Of a stretch of 64,000 nucleotides of DNA, positions 41,279 through 51,756 are shown piece after piece. Source of the DNA: Pseudomonadota bacterium (GTDB lineage Bacteria > Pseudomonadota > Gammaproteobacteria > Steroidobacterales > Steroidobacteraceae); NCBI GenBank assembly GCA_018241425.1, contig JAFEDU010000002.1:372001-436000 (forward strand), in the 5' to 3' direction. The notes beneath the pieces were generated by a model, which saw only the letters and a program-made list of their open reading frames with translations, had not been told where the DNA came from and ran no database searches. Positions within the stretch are counted from its first letter, which is position 1. Every line of letters starts with the position of its first letter. A program made the translations under genes and the position numbers.

Positions 41279-44101
41279 ATGACCGACTACAAGCACACGA
41301 TCAACCTGCCGCAGACTGACTTCCCGATGAAGGCGGACCTCGCACGGCGCGAACCCGAGCAGCTGCGCGCCTGGGAAGAGGCCGGCACCTACGCGCAGCT
41401 GCGCGAGATCGCGCGCGGCCGTCCGCGCTTCGTGTTGCACGACGGCCCCCCCTATGCCAACGGCGCGATTCACATCGGCCATGCCGTGAACAAGATCCTG
41501 AAGGACCTGGTGGTGAAGTCCCGCAGCCTCGACGGCTACGACTCGCCCTACATCCCGGGCTGGGACTGCCACGGACTGCCCATCGAGCTGCAGGTCGAGA
41601 AGAAGCACGGGCGCCCGGGCGCGAAGCTCGACGCGCGCGCGTTCCGCGCCGCCTGCCGGGCGTATGCGCAGGAGCAGATCGAGCTGCAGCGCACCGACTT
41701 CAAGCGCCTGGGCGTGATGGGCGACTGGGACCATCCCTACCTCACCATGGCGCCGCGCTACGAGGCACAGCAGCTGCGCGCCTTCGGCCGCATCATCGAG
41801 AACGGCCACCTCTACAAGGGCGTGAAGCCGGTGCACTGGTGCCTCGACTGCCGCTCGGCGCTCGCCGAGGCGGAGGTCGAGTACGAGGAGCGCAGTTCGC
41901 CGGCCATCGACGTGGCCTTCCGGGTCGTGGACGGCAGCGACCTCGCTACGCGCGCCGGCCTCGGCGCCGGGGCCCTGGGCACCGTTCCGGCCGAGGTGGT
42001 GATCTGGACCACGACGCCCTGGACGCTGCCCGCCAACCAGGCGGTCGCGGTGCACCCGGAACTGGAGTACGTGCTCGTGCAGGCCGCCCGCGGCGCCCAG
42101 GTGCGCACGCTCGTGCTGGCCGCCGAGCTGGCGGCCGCGTGCCTGTCGCGCTACGGGCTGAGTGAGGAGAAAGTCATCGCCCGTCTCCCGGGGCGCCTGC
42201 TCGAGGGACTCAAGGTGCGGCACCCGTTCCTGCCGCGCGCGGTGCCGGTGATCCTGGGCGAGCACGTGACGCTCGATGCCGGCACCGGACTGGTGCACAC
42301 CGCGCCCGGCCACGGCCAGGAGGACTTTGCGGTCGGCCAGCGCTACCACCTCGAGGTCCTGAACCCCGTCGGCAATGACGGGCGCTTCCTGCCCGGCACC
42401 CCGCTGGTCGAGGGCCTGAAGGTCGAGGAGGCGAACCCGGTCATCATCGCGGCCCTGGAGGAGTCCGGTGCGCTCCTGAAGCAGGAGAAGATCCTGCACA
42501 GCTACCCGGTGTGCTGGCGCCACAAGACCCCGGTGATCTTCCGCGCGACGCCGCAGTGGTTCATCAGCATGGAGCGCGCGCAGCTGCGCGAGCACACGCT
42601 GCGCGACATCAAGAAGGTGCAGTGGACTCCGGCCTGGGGCGAGCCGCGCATCACCGGGATGATCGAGAGCCGCCCGGACTGGTGCATCTCGCGCCAGCGC
42701 ACCTGGGGCGTGCCCATCCCGCTGTTCGTGCACAAGGTGACGGGTGAGCTGCACCCGCGCACCCAGGAACTCATCACCGCCGCGGCGGCGAAGGTGGAGG
42801 AGGGCGGCATCGATGCGTGGTTCGCGCTCGAGCCGGCCGAGCTCCTGGGGGCCGAGGCCGAGCACTACGACAAGGTGAACGACGTCATGGACGTCTGGGC
42901 CGACTCGGGGCTCTCCTTCGAGTGCGTCGGGCGCGAGCGCCCGGAGATCGCAGCGCCGGTGGAACTGTACCTCGAGGGCTCCGACCAGCACCGCGGCTGG
43001 TTCCACTCCTCGCTCCTCATGTCCGAGGCCCTCTACGGCCGTGCGCCCTACAAGGGCGTGCTCACCCACGGTTTCACCGTGGATGAGAAGGGCCGCAAGA
43101 TGTCCAAGTCGTTAGGCAACGTCATCGCGCCCCAGAAGGTGGTGGGGAACCTGGGGGCGGACGTGTTGCGCCTGTGGGTCTCGGCCACCGACTACGCCAA
43201 CGAGATCGCCGTCTCCGACGAGATCCTGAAGCGCATGGCCGATTCCTACCGGCGCATGCGCAACACGCTGAGGTTCCTGCTCGGCAACCTGCATGGCTTC
43301 GATCCGGCGCGGGATGCGGTGGCGCCCGAGTCGATGGTGGCGGTCGACCGCTGGGTGCTCAACCGTACCCAGGCGCTGCAGGGCGAGATCACCGAGGCCT
43401 ACCGCCGCTACGCCTTTCACCTCATCTACCAGAAGGTGCACAACTTCTGCACCGTGGACCTCGGCGGGTTCTACCTGGACGTGCTCAAGGACCGCATGTA
43501 CACGACGCCGCTCAAGGGCGCCGTGCGCCGCTCCGCGCAGACCGCGATGTACCACGTGGCGCACGCGATGGTTCGCTGGCTCGCGCCGATCCTGTCCTTC
43601 ACGGCCGAGGAAGTGTGGCGCTACCTGCCCGGCGAGCGTGCCGCCTCGGTCTTCCACACGACCTGGCACGCGCTGCCGAAGGTGGCTTCCGAAGGCATCG
43701 ACTGGGACGCGCTGATCGCGCTGCGCACCGACGTGACCCGCGAGCTCGAGCGGCTGCGCGACACCGGCGCGATCGGTGCGCCGCTCGAGGCGCAGGTGGA
43801 CGTCTACTGCACCCAGGCGCAGTACCCGCGCTTCGCGGCCCTGGGGCCGGAGCTGCGGTTCCTGTTCATCACCTCCGAGGCCCGGGTGCACGTGGTCACC
43901 GCGCCGCCGGAAGGGACGGTGCCGGCCGCCAATACCGGGGCTGACGGGGTTTGGATCCGCGTCAGTCCCACGCAGGACCCCAAGTGCGTGCGTTGCTGGC
44001 ACCGCCGGCCGGACGTCGGGGCGGATGCGCGCCACCCGGAGCTGTGCCTGCGCTGTGTCGGGAACATCGAGGGCCCGGCCGAGCAGCGGGTGTTCGTATG
44101 A
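41279..44101 (+). CDS. ileS: Isoleucine-tRNA ligase
   Basis: A 940-residue class I synthetase charging tRNA-Ile. HIGH is seen in [13 protein letters not shown] and KMSKS in [10 protein letters not shown]. The CP1 editing domain lies between, and a C-terminal zinc finger (CVRCWHRRP...CLRC) ends the protein. I chose the ATG at 41279 ([11 protein letters not shown], the family's usual N-terminus); ATG at 41264 overlaps ribF and is possible. The stop overlaps the lspA start by four bases (ATGA). Confidence 0.97.
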   Translation: MTDYKHTINLPQTDFPMKADLARREPEQLRAWEEAGTYAQLREIARGRPRFVLHDGPPYANGAIHIGHAVNKILKDLVVKSRSLDGYDSPYIPGWDCHGLPIELQVEKKHGRPGAKLDARAFRAACRAYAQEQIELQRTDFKRLGVMGDWDHPYLTMAPRYEAQQLRAFGRIIENGHLYKGVKPVHWCLDCRSALAEAEVEYEERSSPAIDVAFRVVDGSDLATRAGLGAGALGTVPAEVVIWTTTPWTLPANQAVAVHPELEYVLVQAARGAQVRTLVLAAELAAACLSRYGLSEEKVIARLPGRLLEGLKVRHPFLPRAVPVILGEHVTLDAGTGLVHTAPGHGQEDFAVGQRYHLEVLNPVGNDGRFLPGTPLVEGLKVEEANPVIIAALEESGALLKQEKILHSYPVCWRHKTPVIFRATPQWFISMERAQLREHTLRDIKKVQWTPAWGEPRITGMIESRPDWCISRQRTWGVPIPLFVHKVTGELHPRTQELITAAAAKVEEGGIDAWFALEPAELLGAEAEHYDKVNDVMDVWADSGLSFECVGRERPEIAAPVELYLEGSDQHRGWFHSSLLMSEALYGRAPYKGVLTHGFTVDEKGRKMSKSLGNVIAPQKVVGNLGADVLRLWVSATDYANEIAVSDEILKRMADSYRRMRNTLRFLLGNLHGFDPARDAVAPESMVAVDRWVLNRTQALQGEITEAYRRYAFHLIYQKVHNFCTVDLGGFYLDVLKDRMYTTPLKGAVRRSAQTAMYHVAHAMVRWLAPILSFTAEEVWRYLPGERAASVFHTTWHALPKVASEGIDWDALIALRTDVTRELERLRDTGAIGAPLEAQVDVYCTQAQYPRFAALGPELRFLFITSEARVHVVTAPPEGTVPAANTGADGVWIRVSPTQDPKCVRCWHRRPDVGADARHPELCLRCVGNIEGPAEQRVFV

Positions 44102-44616
44102 GCGCAGCGTTCCGGACCCGCGCGCCGCGCATCGTGGAAAGCGGCTGGCGCTGGCTGCCGCTCACCGCGGCGGTGATCCTCCTGGACCAGGTGGTGAAGA
44201 GCTGGATCGTGCACCACTTCCAGCTGTTCGAGCGCCGCCACGTGCTGCCGGTCCTCGACATCATCCTCACCTACAATACCGGGGCCGCCTTCAGCTTCCT
44301 GGCCGATGCGGCCGGCTGGCAGCGGTGGCTGTTCGTGGTGCTCGCGCTTACGGTGAGTGCGGTGCTGATCCTGTGGATGCGGCGGCTACACGCCCAGACC
44401 CAGGGGCTGCTCGCCTGCGGGCTGTCGCTGATCGTCGGCGGGGCGCTCGGCAACCTCATCGACCGGCTGCTGCACGGGCGGGTCGTGGACTTCGTGCACG
44501 CCCACTGGGGTGAGCACTACTTTCCCGCCTTCAACGTGGCGGACGCGGCGATCACGGTGGGTGCGGGGCTGTTGCTCCTGGACGCCTTCCTCGAGAGCCG
44601 ACACGGGAGATCGTAA
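44098..44616 (+). CDS. lspA: Signal peptidase II (prolipoprotein signal peptidase)
   Basis: A 172-residue inner-membrane aspartyl protease with four membrane helices that removes lipoprotein signal peptides after diacylglyceryl modification. The catalytic aspartates lie in GNLIDRL and FNVADAAI. The window encodes many predicted lipoproteins that would be its substrates. It overlaps ileS by 4 bases and is followed by ispH at a 4-base gap. Confidence 0.96.
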   Translation: MSAAFRTRAPRIVESGWRWLPLTAAVILLDQVVKSWIVHHFQLFERRHVLPVLDIILTYNTGAAFSFLADAAGWQRWLFVVLALTVSAVLILWMRRLHAQTQGLLACGLSLIVGGALGNLIDRLLHGRVVDFVHAHWGEHYFPAFNVADAAITVGAGLLLLDAFLESRHGRS

Positions 44617-44620
44617 GGAC

Positions 44621-45577
44621 ATGATGCAGGTACTTCTGGCCAACCCGCGCGGCTTCTGTGCCGGGGTGGATCGCGCCATCGACATCGTCGAGCGTGCCAT
44701 CGAGCTGTTCGGCGCACCGATCTACGTGCGCCACGAGGTGGTGCACAACACGCACGTGGTGGAGCGCCTGCGCGGCATGGGGGCGGTGTTCGTCGAGGAG
44801 CTCGCCGAGGTACCCGGCGGCAGCACCGTGATCTTCTCCGCCCACGGCGTCAGCCACGCGGTCGAGGCCGAGGCGCGCAGCCGCGAGCTTGCGGTGTTCG
44901 ATGCCACCTGCCCGCTCGTCACCAAGGTGCACATGGAGGTGCAGCGCTACGCCCGCGAGGGGCGCGACGTGCTCCTCATCGGCCACGCCGGCCATCCGGA
45001 GGTGGAGGGCACCATGGGGCGCTTCGATGCGTCCGCCGGGGGCACCATGCACCTGGTGCAGAGCGTGGCGGACGTTGCACAGCTGAAGGTCCGCGATCCC
45101 GAGCGCCTCGCGTTCGTCACCCAGACGACGCTGTCGATGGATGACACGGCCGAGATCGTCAACGCGCTCAAGGCGCGCTTCCCGAGCCTCAAGACCCCGC
45201 GGCGCGAGGACATCTGCTATGCGACCCAGAACCGCCAGGACGCGGTAAAGAAGCTGCTCGAGCGCTGCGACGTGCTCGTGGTGGTCGGCAGCCGCAGCAG
45301 CTCCAACTCCAACCGCCTGCGCGAGCTCGCCGACCGCGCCGGTGTCCCCGGCTACCTGATCGACGGGCCGGCCGAGATGAAGCCCGAGTGGTTTGCCGGC
45401 AAGCAGGCGGTCGGGGTCACCGCCGGCGCCTCCGCGCCCGAGATCCTGGTGCGGCAGGTGCTCGACCAGCTCAAGAGCTGGGGCGGCGCCCTGCCCGAGG
45501 AAGTGGCCGGCCGCGAGGAGAAGGTGTACTTCGCGCTGCCGCGCGACCTGCGCCGCAAGTCAGAAAAATCCGTGTAG
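44621..45577 (+). CDS. ispH: 4-hydroxy-3-methylbut-2-enyl diphosphate reductase
   Basis: A 318-residue [4Fe-4S] enzyme for the last step of the MEP isoprenoid pathway, making IPP and DMAPP. The three cluster cysteines are seen in GFCAG, ATCPLV and EDICYATQ. The fkpB gene that normally separates lspA and ispH in gammaproteobacteria is absent. The 3' end overlaps the converging barrel-protein gene by 18 bases. The start may be either of two adjacent ATGs. Confidence 0.96.
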   Translation: MMQVLLANPRGFCAGVDRAIDIVERAIELFGAPIYVRHEVVHNTHVVERLRGMGAVFVEELAEVPGGSTVIFSAHGVSHAVEAEARSRELAVFDATCPLVTKVHMEVQRYAREGRDVLLIGHAGHPEVEGTMGRFDASAGGTMHLVQSVADVAQLKVRDPERLAFVTQTTLSMDDTAEIVNALKARFPSLKTPRREDICYATQNRQDAVKKLLERCDVLVVVGSRSSSNSNRLRELADRAGVPGYLIDGPAEMKPEWFAGKQAVGVTAGASAPEILVRQVLDQLKSWGGALPEEVAGREEKVYFALPRDLRRKSEKSV

Positions 45578-46660
45578 CTGCACGAAGTAGAGCTTGAGGT
45601 GCTCCGCGGGCAGCTGCGGGATGCCGTCGTTCAGGCGTGCCCCGAAGCGCAGCTGCACGAACTGGATCGGGGTGAACTCGTACACGAAGCTCCAGCGGGT
45701 CTGCTGGTCGTTCGCCACCTCGCGGTCCGGGTCCAGGTACTCGTAGGTCACCTTGAGGTTGTGGCCGCGGGCCGGCGACCAGTTCGCCTCCACGAGCGTC
45801 GCAAGCTTGCGCGAGCCCCCGCCGGGCCCCGAGGGCAGGCCGTGGTCGTTCACGATGTCGGCCTCGGCGAGCCACGCGATTGGCCCCGTTCTCAAGCCCC
45901 CGAAGACCCCGAAGGCGTCGCGGCTGCCCTGCGCGGAGGAGCCGTTGAAGTTCGCCGCCGTCCCGATGCGGAAGCGGCTGGCGACGTACTGCAGCTGCAG
46001 GCTCTCCTGCTTGCCGTTGCTCGAGGGCGAGCCGCCGGCGGTGCCGTTGCCGACGGCGAGCTGCAAATCGATGGGCCCCTTTTCCCAGCCGACCTCCACC
46101 GCATCGTCGGGGGTGGTCATGTTGATGCCGGTCACCTGCTTGACGAAGGCGCTCTGGTCCTCCAGGCGCAGGCCGAACGGCAGGTACATCTGGCCGCCCT
46201 TGACGTACCAGGTGTGGCCAGCCGACCAGTACATGGCCCACGCCTCGCGATTCAGCGCGCCGCCCGGGGCAACCTGCTCGTCGACGTAGACCAGCAGCCG
46301 GTCGGGAATCACGCTGGCCGAGAGATAGACGCGCGCCTGCTCGAGGCTGAACTGATTGGTGGTGCGGGTCTTGGGCACCTGTTGCGCCTCTAAGTCGTAG
46401 CGCAGGTCACCGCCCAGGGCAATGAAGCGGTTGAGCTGCCCGGTCCACAGGTCGGCGCCGGTGTCCAGGTGCTGCGCGGGGAGCGCCGTCTGCGCGAAGA
46501 TCTCCCCGAACACGGTGCGCTCGCCACCGCCGGTGGGATTGACGTGACACTGGCCGCACTTGTAGCCGTTGGCGACCGCAAGATACGGCTCGGCCAAGGC
46601 CGGCAGCGAAAGGGCCAACAGGAGAGCCGGCGCGAAGCACCGCAGCACGGCGCGCATCAC
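45560..46660 (-). CDS. Outer-membrane beta-barrel with N-terminal haem-c motif
   Basis: A 366-residue exported protein with a signal peptide (cleavage after LALAE-like site, about residue 23). A single CGQCH haem-c motif lies at residues 35-39, right at the mature N-terminus, followed by the conserved [14 protein letters not shown] block. The remainder is beta-rich and ends in Phe (HGFF), as in barrel proteins. The start overlaps the upstream mono-haem lipoprotein gene by 4 bases (ATGA), so the two are coupled. Confidence 0.75.
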   Translation of the reverse strand: MMRAVLRCFAPALLLALSLPALAEPYLAVANGYKCGQCHVNPTGGGERTVFGEIFAQTALPAQHLDTGADLWTGQLNRFIALGGDLRYDLEAQQVPKTRTTNQFSLEQARVYLSASVIPDRLLVYVDEQVAPGGALNREAWAMYWSAGHTWYVKGGQMYLPFGLRLEDQSAFVKQVTGINMTTPDDAVEVGWEKGPIDLQLAVGNGTAGGSPSSNGKQESLQLQYVASRFRIGTAANFNGSSAQGSRDAFGVFGGLRTGPIAWLAEADIVNDHGLPSGPGGGSRKLATLVEANWSPARGHNLKVTYEYLDPDREVANDQQTRWSFVYEFTPIQFVQLRFGARLNDGIPQLPAEHLKLYFVQLHGFF

Positions 46661-47466
46661 GGTTCACCCGCCACGCGGAACTGCGCGGTGGTGTCGATGC
46701 CGAGCCCCTGCGCGGACAGGTCCGCGATGGGGGCAGGTCCCGTGCCGCGCACGCGCAGGCGGTAGCTGCCCACGCCCAGGGTCTGAAGCGGGCTCAGGAG
46801 CACCGTGGACGGGTTGCCGGGCGCCGCGCCGATCGCCACCGGCACGGTGAGCGGGCCCTCGGCCGTGTCGCGCTCGAGCATGACGCTGCCGGAATTCAGG
46901 AGCGACTGGTCGACCTCGCGGTTGAAAGCCACTACCAGAGTGCGCGGCGCCGCGGGCAGCACGGCCGCATCCGCGGGCGAGGTGGCCACGACCGCGAATG
47001 CCGCAGCCGCGGCGGCCGGCGAGCTCTGCGGGGCGCCGCTTGCGATCCAGCTGCGGATCACGTCGATGGTGGAGGAGGGCAGGTACGGGCCGCCGTAGGG
47101 CATCTGCTGGCCCACGATGCCGCTCGCTCCCTCGAGCTTGAGGATGATGTAGCTGTCGTCCGGGTCGCCCGGCTTCACACGGGTGAGGGTCGGCACCTCG
47201 CTGCTCGGCACGCCGACCAGGAGCGCGTAGCTGTGCGCGGCATCCAGCTGCAGGCCCTCGGGGGCCGAGGCGCCCTCGTGGCAGCGGGTGCAGATCGGGG
47301 TGAAGACGTTGTCCTGGATCGACTGGAAGTCGGCGGTGAGTTGCGTGGGCGTGCTCCCCGGGGTGCCGGGCTCGCCCTGGGAGTTCAGCCCGTCGCCGTT
47401 GCCGGCGCAGGCACACAGCAGTGCGGTGGCACCGGCAAGGCCCAGGGTGGATGTTGGAATCTGCAT
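46657..47466 (-). CDS. Mono-haem c-type lipoprotein with Ig-like domain
   Basis: A 269-residue lipoprotein; the signal ends LLCACAG, with Cys18 or Cys20 lipidated. A haem motif CTRCHEG follows near residue 59 in a cytochrome-c-like domain, which is typical of planctomycete-like C-type domains in secreted proteins. A C-terminal Ig-like domain (about 165-265) ends the protein. It is the first gene of a coupled pair with the haem-motif barrel protein. It is probably attached to the outer membrane. Confidence 0.75.
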   Translation of the reverse strand: MQIPTSTLGLAGATALLCACAGNGDGLNSQGEPGTPGSTPTQLTADFQSIQDNVFTPICTRCHEGASAPEGLQLDAAHSYALLVGVPSSEVPTLTRVKPGDPDDSYIILKLEGASGIVGQQMPYGGPYLPSSTIDVIRSWIASGAPQSSPAAAAAAFAVVATSPADAAVLPAAPRTLVVAFNREVDQSLLNSGSVMLERDTAEGPLTVPVAIGAAPGNPSTVLLSPLQTLGVGSYRLRVRGTGPAPIADLSAQGLGIDTTAQFRVAGEP

Positions 47467-47704
47467 GCGGCGCACTCTCGCGTGGTCGGGTTCGCGCGTA
47501 GGTGCCCGCGGGGCTCCGTGAAAGTTTCCGTTCCCGAGGGAATATTTCTGCGCCCGCGACGAAACCGCGTGCGGCCGGCGCCGCACCTACTCGGTGCGAG
47601 TCAGGACGAGGGCTGCCACCTCGGCTGCCCGACAGGGAGGAAATTTCCCCGCGCCGGCGCGCGGATTCCGCGAGAGTCCGTGCGCCGGCGTGTCCCGCGC
47701 AGCG

Positions 47705-48649
47705 TCAGCTGCGCGGGCGCGCCTGGTACAGGGACTTCTTCAGCTTCCAGCGCTTGTGCGACCACGGCCAGTCCGCGGGCGCGGCGCGGATCTGCGCCTC
47801 GACCAGGTGCGCGTAGCGCTCGGTGAGCTCCCCCGGCGGCAGCACCTCCCCGCGCGCCGCGAGCGGCGTGAACGACATCTCGTAGTAGCCGCGGTGCAGG
47901 CGCTTCAGGCCGATGAAGAACACCGGGAAGCGCGTGACGCGCGCGATCTCCTCCGGCCCCATGTAGAAGGCGGTCTCGCGGTTCAGGAACTGCGTCCAGT
48001 GCTTGCGCTCGCTGGTGGTCGGTTCCTGGTCCGCCACCATGGCCACAGCGCGCGTCACGTCGCGGCGCTTGATGATGTCGGCGAGCAGCTCCTTGGCCGG
48101 TACCAGCCGCCCGCCGAAGCGCGTGCGCAGGATCTTCATCTCGCGCTCCGCCCAGCTGTCGACGAGGGGCTTGTAGGCCGCATCGAGCGGGTAGCCGAGC
48201 TCGAGCGAGAGCGACAGCAGCATCCACTCCCAGTTGCACTGGTGGGCCGCCACCAGGAGCACCGACTGTCCCTGCGCGAGCAGTGCACGGGCGCCTTCCG
48301 CGTCCACCAGCCGCACCCGGCGCCTGAGCTCGGCCGGCGGCATCACGACGGACTTGATGATCTCCACCAGCATCTGGGCGAAGGAGTGATAGTAGTCGGA
48401 GATCACGCGCCGCATCTGCGCCGGAGTGAGATCCGGGAAGGCGCGCGCCAGGTTGTCGCGCACCACTCTCTCCCGGTGCGGGTAGACGTGCACCGACAGC
48501 CAGCCGAGGACGGAGGCGATCGCGTAGAGCAGCGGCAGCGGCAGCCGGGCGACCAGGCGCACCCACCACGCCTGGCGGGCCCTGGGCTCGGCCGGTGGGG
48601 GGAGGTTGGTGGAGGGGCTGGGGTCCGGGGGCGAGGCTTGCGTCAGCAT
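47705..48649 (-). CDS. Lipid A biosynthesis acyltransferase (LpxL/HtrB family)
   Basis: A 314-residue inner-membrane enzyme with one N-terminal membrane helix. The catalytic HX4E motif appears as HQCNWEW, and the DQEPTTSERKHW block is a family feature. It transfers a secondary acyl chain from acyl-ACP to Kdo2-lipid IVA. Which of LpxL, LpxM or LpxP it matches cannot be decided. The start lies 6 bases after the RND pump stop on the same strand. Confidence 0.85.
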   Translation of the reverse strand: MLTQASPPDPSPSTNLPPPAEPRARQAWWVRLVARLPLPLLYAIASVLGWLSVHVYPHRERVVRDNLARAFPDLTPAQMRRVISDYYHSFAQMLVEIIKSVVMPPAELRRRVRLVDAEGARALLAQGQSVLLVAAHQCNWEWMLLSLSLELGYPLDAAYKPLVDSWAEREMKILRTRFGGRLVPAKELLADIIKRRDVTRAVAMVADQEPTTSERKHWTQFLNRETAFYMGPEEIARVTRFPVFFIGLKRLHRGYYEMSFTPLAARGEVLPPGELTERYAHLVEAQIRAAPADWPWSHKRWKLKKSLYQARPRS

Positions 48650-48655
48650 CGCCGC

Positions 48656-51600
48656 CTAATTTACCCCGTGCGGCTGCGGCCGCGCCTCTCCCGGAGTGGG
48701 TTGGGCCGCCAGCACACGCCCGAACTTCGGGGCGAGCCAGCGCTCGATGTCGTCGACGACCGTGAACAGGGCCGGGACGATGACCAGGGTCAGGGCGGTG
48801 GAAGTGATCAGGCCGCCAATCACCGCGATCGCCATGGGCTGGCGGAAGGAGGAATCGCCGCCGAGGCCGATGGCCACCGGGAGCATGCCGGCGATCATGG
48901 CCACCGTGGTCATGATGATGGGGCGGGCGCGCTTGTGGGCCGCCTCGAGGATCGCGGTCAGCCGGTCCTTGCCGGCCCGCATCTCTTCGATGGCAAAGTC
49001 CACCAGTAGGATCGCGTTCTTGGCCACGATGCCCATCAGCATCAGGAACCCGATGACCGCGCCGAGCGAGAGCGCCGTGCCGGTCAGCATGAGCGCCGCA
49101 ACCGCGCCGCCGAAGGACAGGAGGAGCGAAGACAGGATGGTCATCGGCTGCAGGACGCGCGCGAACAGCAGCACCAGGACCGCGAACACCATGAGGATCC
49201 CCGTCACCATCGCGATCACGAAGTTCTCGAACAGCTCGGCCATGAACTTTGCCTGGCCAACCTCGACGCGCCGCACGCCGGGCGGCATGTTCTTGAGAAT
49301 CGGCAGGGCGTTGATCTTGTCCATGGCGGTGCCGAGCTCGACACCGTTGAGGTCGGCCACGATCGACAGACGCCGCGCCTGGTTGTAGCGGCGCACGCGG
49401 GTCGGTCCCTCGCCGAAGCTGATGTCGGCCACGGCCTTGAGCGGCACCGCACTGCCCGAGGCGGTCGGCACCGGCAGGTTCTCCAGCGTCGACAGGTCGC
49501 GGCGGCTGTCCTCGGTGAGGCTCACGCGGATCGGGATCTGGCGGTCGGCGAGGGAGAACTTGGCGCTGTTCTGGTCCAGGTCCCCCAGCGTTGCGATGCG
49601 GATGGTGTCGCTCAGGGAGGCGACCGTGACGCCGAGCTGGGAGGCGAGGTCCAGGTGCGGCCGGATGAGGATCTCCGGGCGCGGCATGTCGCCGTCGATC
49701 CCGGCATCGCGCAGCACGGGCAGCGCACGCATCTGCGCCACGAGCTCGCGCGCGGTGCGCTCCACGGCCACCGAGTCCTCACCGGTGATGTAGAGGTTAA
49801 TGTCGCGGCCGTTGCCGTTGCGGTTGAAGTGGATGCGCGCGTCCGGGATCTTGGCCATGTCGTCCGTGAGCCGGTCCTCGAACTGGCGCTGGGTGGCCTT
49901 GCGGTGATCGGGCTTCACCAGCGTGATCTGCAGGGTCGCGGTGCGCACCTCGCCGAAGTCGTCCCCGCCGATCTTCTCGACCACCGACTGCACCTCGGGC
50001 TGCTTGGCGAGGATGCGGTAGGCGGTCCCGGCGACCATCGCCGTGTCTTCCAGGCGCGCGCCCGGGGGCAGCTCGATGTTGAGCTCGGTGTAGCTGTCGT
50101 CGGAGTTCGGGATGAAGGCCTTGGGCACCAGCACGATGCCGACGCAGGAGAGCACGAAGAACGCGAAGCCGCCGCCGAGCGTCTTCCAGCGGTGCTTGGC
50201 GGCCCAGCGCAGCACCTTGAGGTACCACTCCGTCATCGGGCCGTCCTCGTGCTCGACCACGCCGCCGGCCTTGAGCGTGTAGGCGGCCAGCACCGGAGTG
50301 ATCAGTCGCGCCACCAGCAGCGAGAAGAACACCGCCGTGGCGACGGTGAGGCCGAACTGCTTGAAGTACTGGCCGGTGAGGCCGCCCATGAAGCTCACGG
50401 GCAGGAACACCGCGATGATGGTGGCCGAGCAGGCCACGACCGCGAGCCCGATCTCATCGGCGGCATCCAGCGCCGCCTGGAAGGCCGTCTTGCCCATGCG
50501 CATGTGGCGCACGATGTTCTCGATCTCGACGATGGCGTCGTCGACCAGGACGCCCGCCACCAGCGACAGCGCCAGCAGGCTGATCGAGTTCAGGGTGAAG
50601 TCCATCCAGTACATGACCGCGAACGTCGGGATGGCCGACAGCGGGATCGCCAGCGCGGAGATGAGCGTGGCGCGCCCGTCGCGCAGGAACACGAACACCA
50701 CCAGCACCGCGAGCAGCGAGCCCTCGACGAAGGCCTCCATGGCCGAGTGGTAGGTCGCGAGCGTGTAGTCGACGGTGGTGAAGACCTGGGTGATATCGAC
50801 CTGGGGGTTTTCCTTGCGGATCTTGGCGATCTCCGCGTCGGCCTCCTTCATGATCGTGACGTCGGAGGTGCCCTTGGCCTTGGAGATGTTGAAGGTGGTG
50901 GCGGGGCGGCCGTTGAGGCGCGCCATGGAGCGCACCTCTCCCACGCTGTCCTTGACGGTCGCGAGGTCCGACAGGCGCGCAAAGCGGCCGCCGGGCAGCA
51001 CGATCTGGGTGTCACCGAGGGCGCGCGCGGTGCGCGCCTCGCCCAGCACACGGATGGCCTGCTCGCCGCCGCCGACCTGGGCGCGACCCCCGGGGGAGTC
51101 GAGGTTCAGCTGGCGCAGCTGCAGATTCACCTGCGCGGCGGTGATCCCCAGGGCTTGCATGCGGGTGGGGTCGAGCTCGACGCGGATCTCGCGGCTGACC
51201 CCGCCGCCGCGCGAGACCTGCGCGATGCCCTCGATGTTGAGCAGCCGCTTGGCCACGGTGTTATCGACGAACCAGGACAGCTCCTCGTCGGTGAGCGCGC
51301 TGGAGCTGACCGCGAACACGGCGGTCTCCTGGTCAACGTCGATGCGCTGTACCACCGGTTCCTGGATGCCCTGCGGCAGGTCAACCCGGATCTTGGAGAC
51401 CGCGTCGCGCACGTCGGCCACCGCGCGGTCGATCGGCGTGCCGATCACGAACTGGATGAAGACGCGCGACTGGCCCTCAATGGCCAGCGAGGTGATGTTG
51501 TCGATGTTGCCGATGCCGGCGACTGCGGCCTCGACCTTCTGCATGATCTGGGTCTCGATCTCCTGGGGCGAGGCGCCCGGCTGGGAGACCAGGACCTGCA

Positions 51601-51736
51601 CCACGGGGAAGGAGAGGTCGGGGTTGAGGGTCACCGGCAGGCGCAGGAAGGCCATGAGCCCCATGAAGAGCAGGACCACGAACAGCACCATCGGCGTGAC
51701 CGGATGGCGGATGGCCCAGGCGGAGATGTTCTTCAT
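48656..51736 (-). CDS. RND efflux pump permease
   Basis: A 1026-residue HAE1-type RND transporter with twelve membrane helices and two large periplasmic loops. The TM4 proton-relay motif VLVDDAIVEIENIV is intact. It exchanges protons for drugs or other hydrophobic substrates. The adaptor gene lies 20 bases upstream; no outer-membrane channel gene is nearby, so a TolC-like protein must come from elsewhere. Substrate specificity cannot be read. Confidence 0.95.
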   Translation of the reverse strand: MKNISAWAIRHPVTPMVLFVVLLFMGLMAFLRLPVTLNPDLSFPVVQVLVSQPGASPQEIETQIMQKVEAAVAGIGNIDNITSLAIEGQSRVFIQFVIGTPIDRAVADVRDAVSKIRVDLPQGIQEPVVQRIDVDQETAVFAVSSSALTDEELSWFVDNTVAKRLLNIEGIAQVSRGGGVSREIRVELDPTRMQALGITAAQVNLQLRQLNLDSPGGRAQVGGGEQAIRVLGEARTARALGDTQIVLPGGRFARLSDLATVKDSVGEVRSMARLNGRPATTFNISKAKGTSDVTIMKEADAEIAKIRKENPQVDITQVFTTVDYTLATYHSAMEAFVEGSLLAVLVVFVFLRDGRATLISALAIPLSAIPTFAVMYWMDFTLNSISLLALSLVAGVLVDDAIVEIENIVRHMRMGKTAFQAALDAADEIGLAVVACSATIIAVFLPVSFMGGLTGQYFKQFGLTVATAVFFSLLVARLITPVLAAYTLKAGGVVEHEDGPMTEWYLKVLRWAAKHRWKTLGGGFAFFVLSCVGIVLVPKAFIPNSDDSYTELNIELPPGARLEDTAMVAGTAYRILAKQPEVQSVVEKIGGDDFGEVRTATLQITLVKPDHRKATQRQFEDRLTDDMAKIPDARIHFNRNGNGRDINLYITGEDSVAVERTARELVAQMRALPVLRDAGIDGDMPRPEILIRPHLDLASQLGVTVASLSDTIRIATLGDLDQNSAKFSLADRQIPIRVSLTEDSRRDLSTLENLPVPTASGSAVPLKAVADISFGEGPTRVRRYNQARRLSIVADLNGVELGTAMDKINALPILKNMPPGVRRVEVGQAKFMAELFENFVIAMVTGILMVFAVLVLLFARVLQPMTILSSLLLSFGGAVAALMLTGTALSLGAVIGFLMLMGIVAKNAILLVDFAIEEMRAGKDRLTAILEAAHKRARPIIMTTVAMIAGMLPVAIGLGGDSSFRQPMAIAVIGGLITSTALTLVIVPALFTVVDDIERWLAPKFGRVLAAQPTPGEARPQPHGVN

Positions 51737-51756
51737 GGCGTGCCTGCGTTCCTAGT

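Noticed and set aside
40919..43069. 716-codon minus-strand open frame
   Set aside because: A shadow of ileS and ribF; those genes carry full conserved motifs on the plus strand.
47538..47544. Fourth GGGAATA box (plus strand)
   Set aside because: The sequence 16 bases downstream is GAAACCG, without GTC, and no plus-strand gene follows.
47594..49009. 471-codon plus-strand open frame
   Set aside because: Antisense to the LpxL-like gene and the end of the RND gene, with no recognisable domain.
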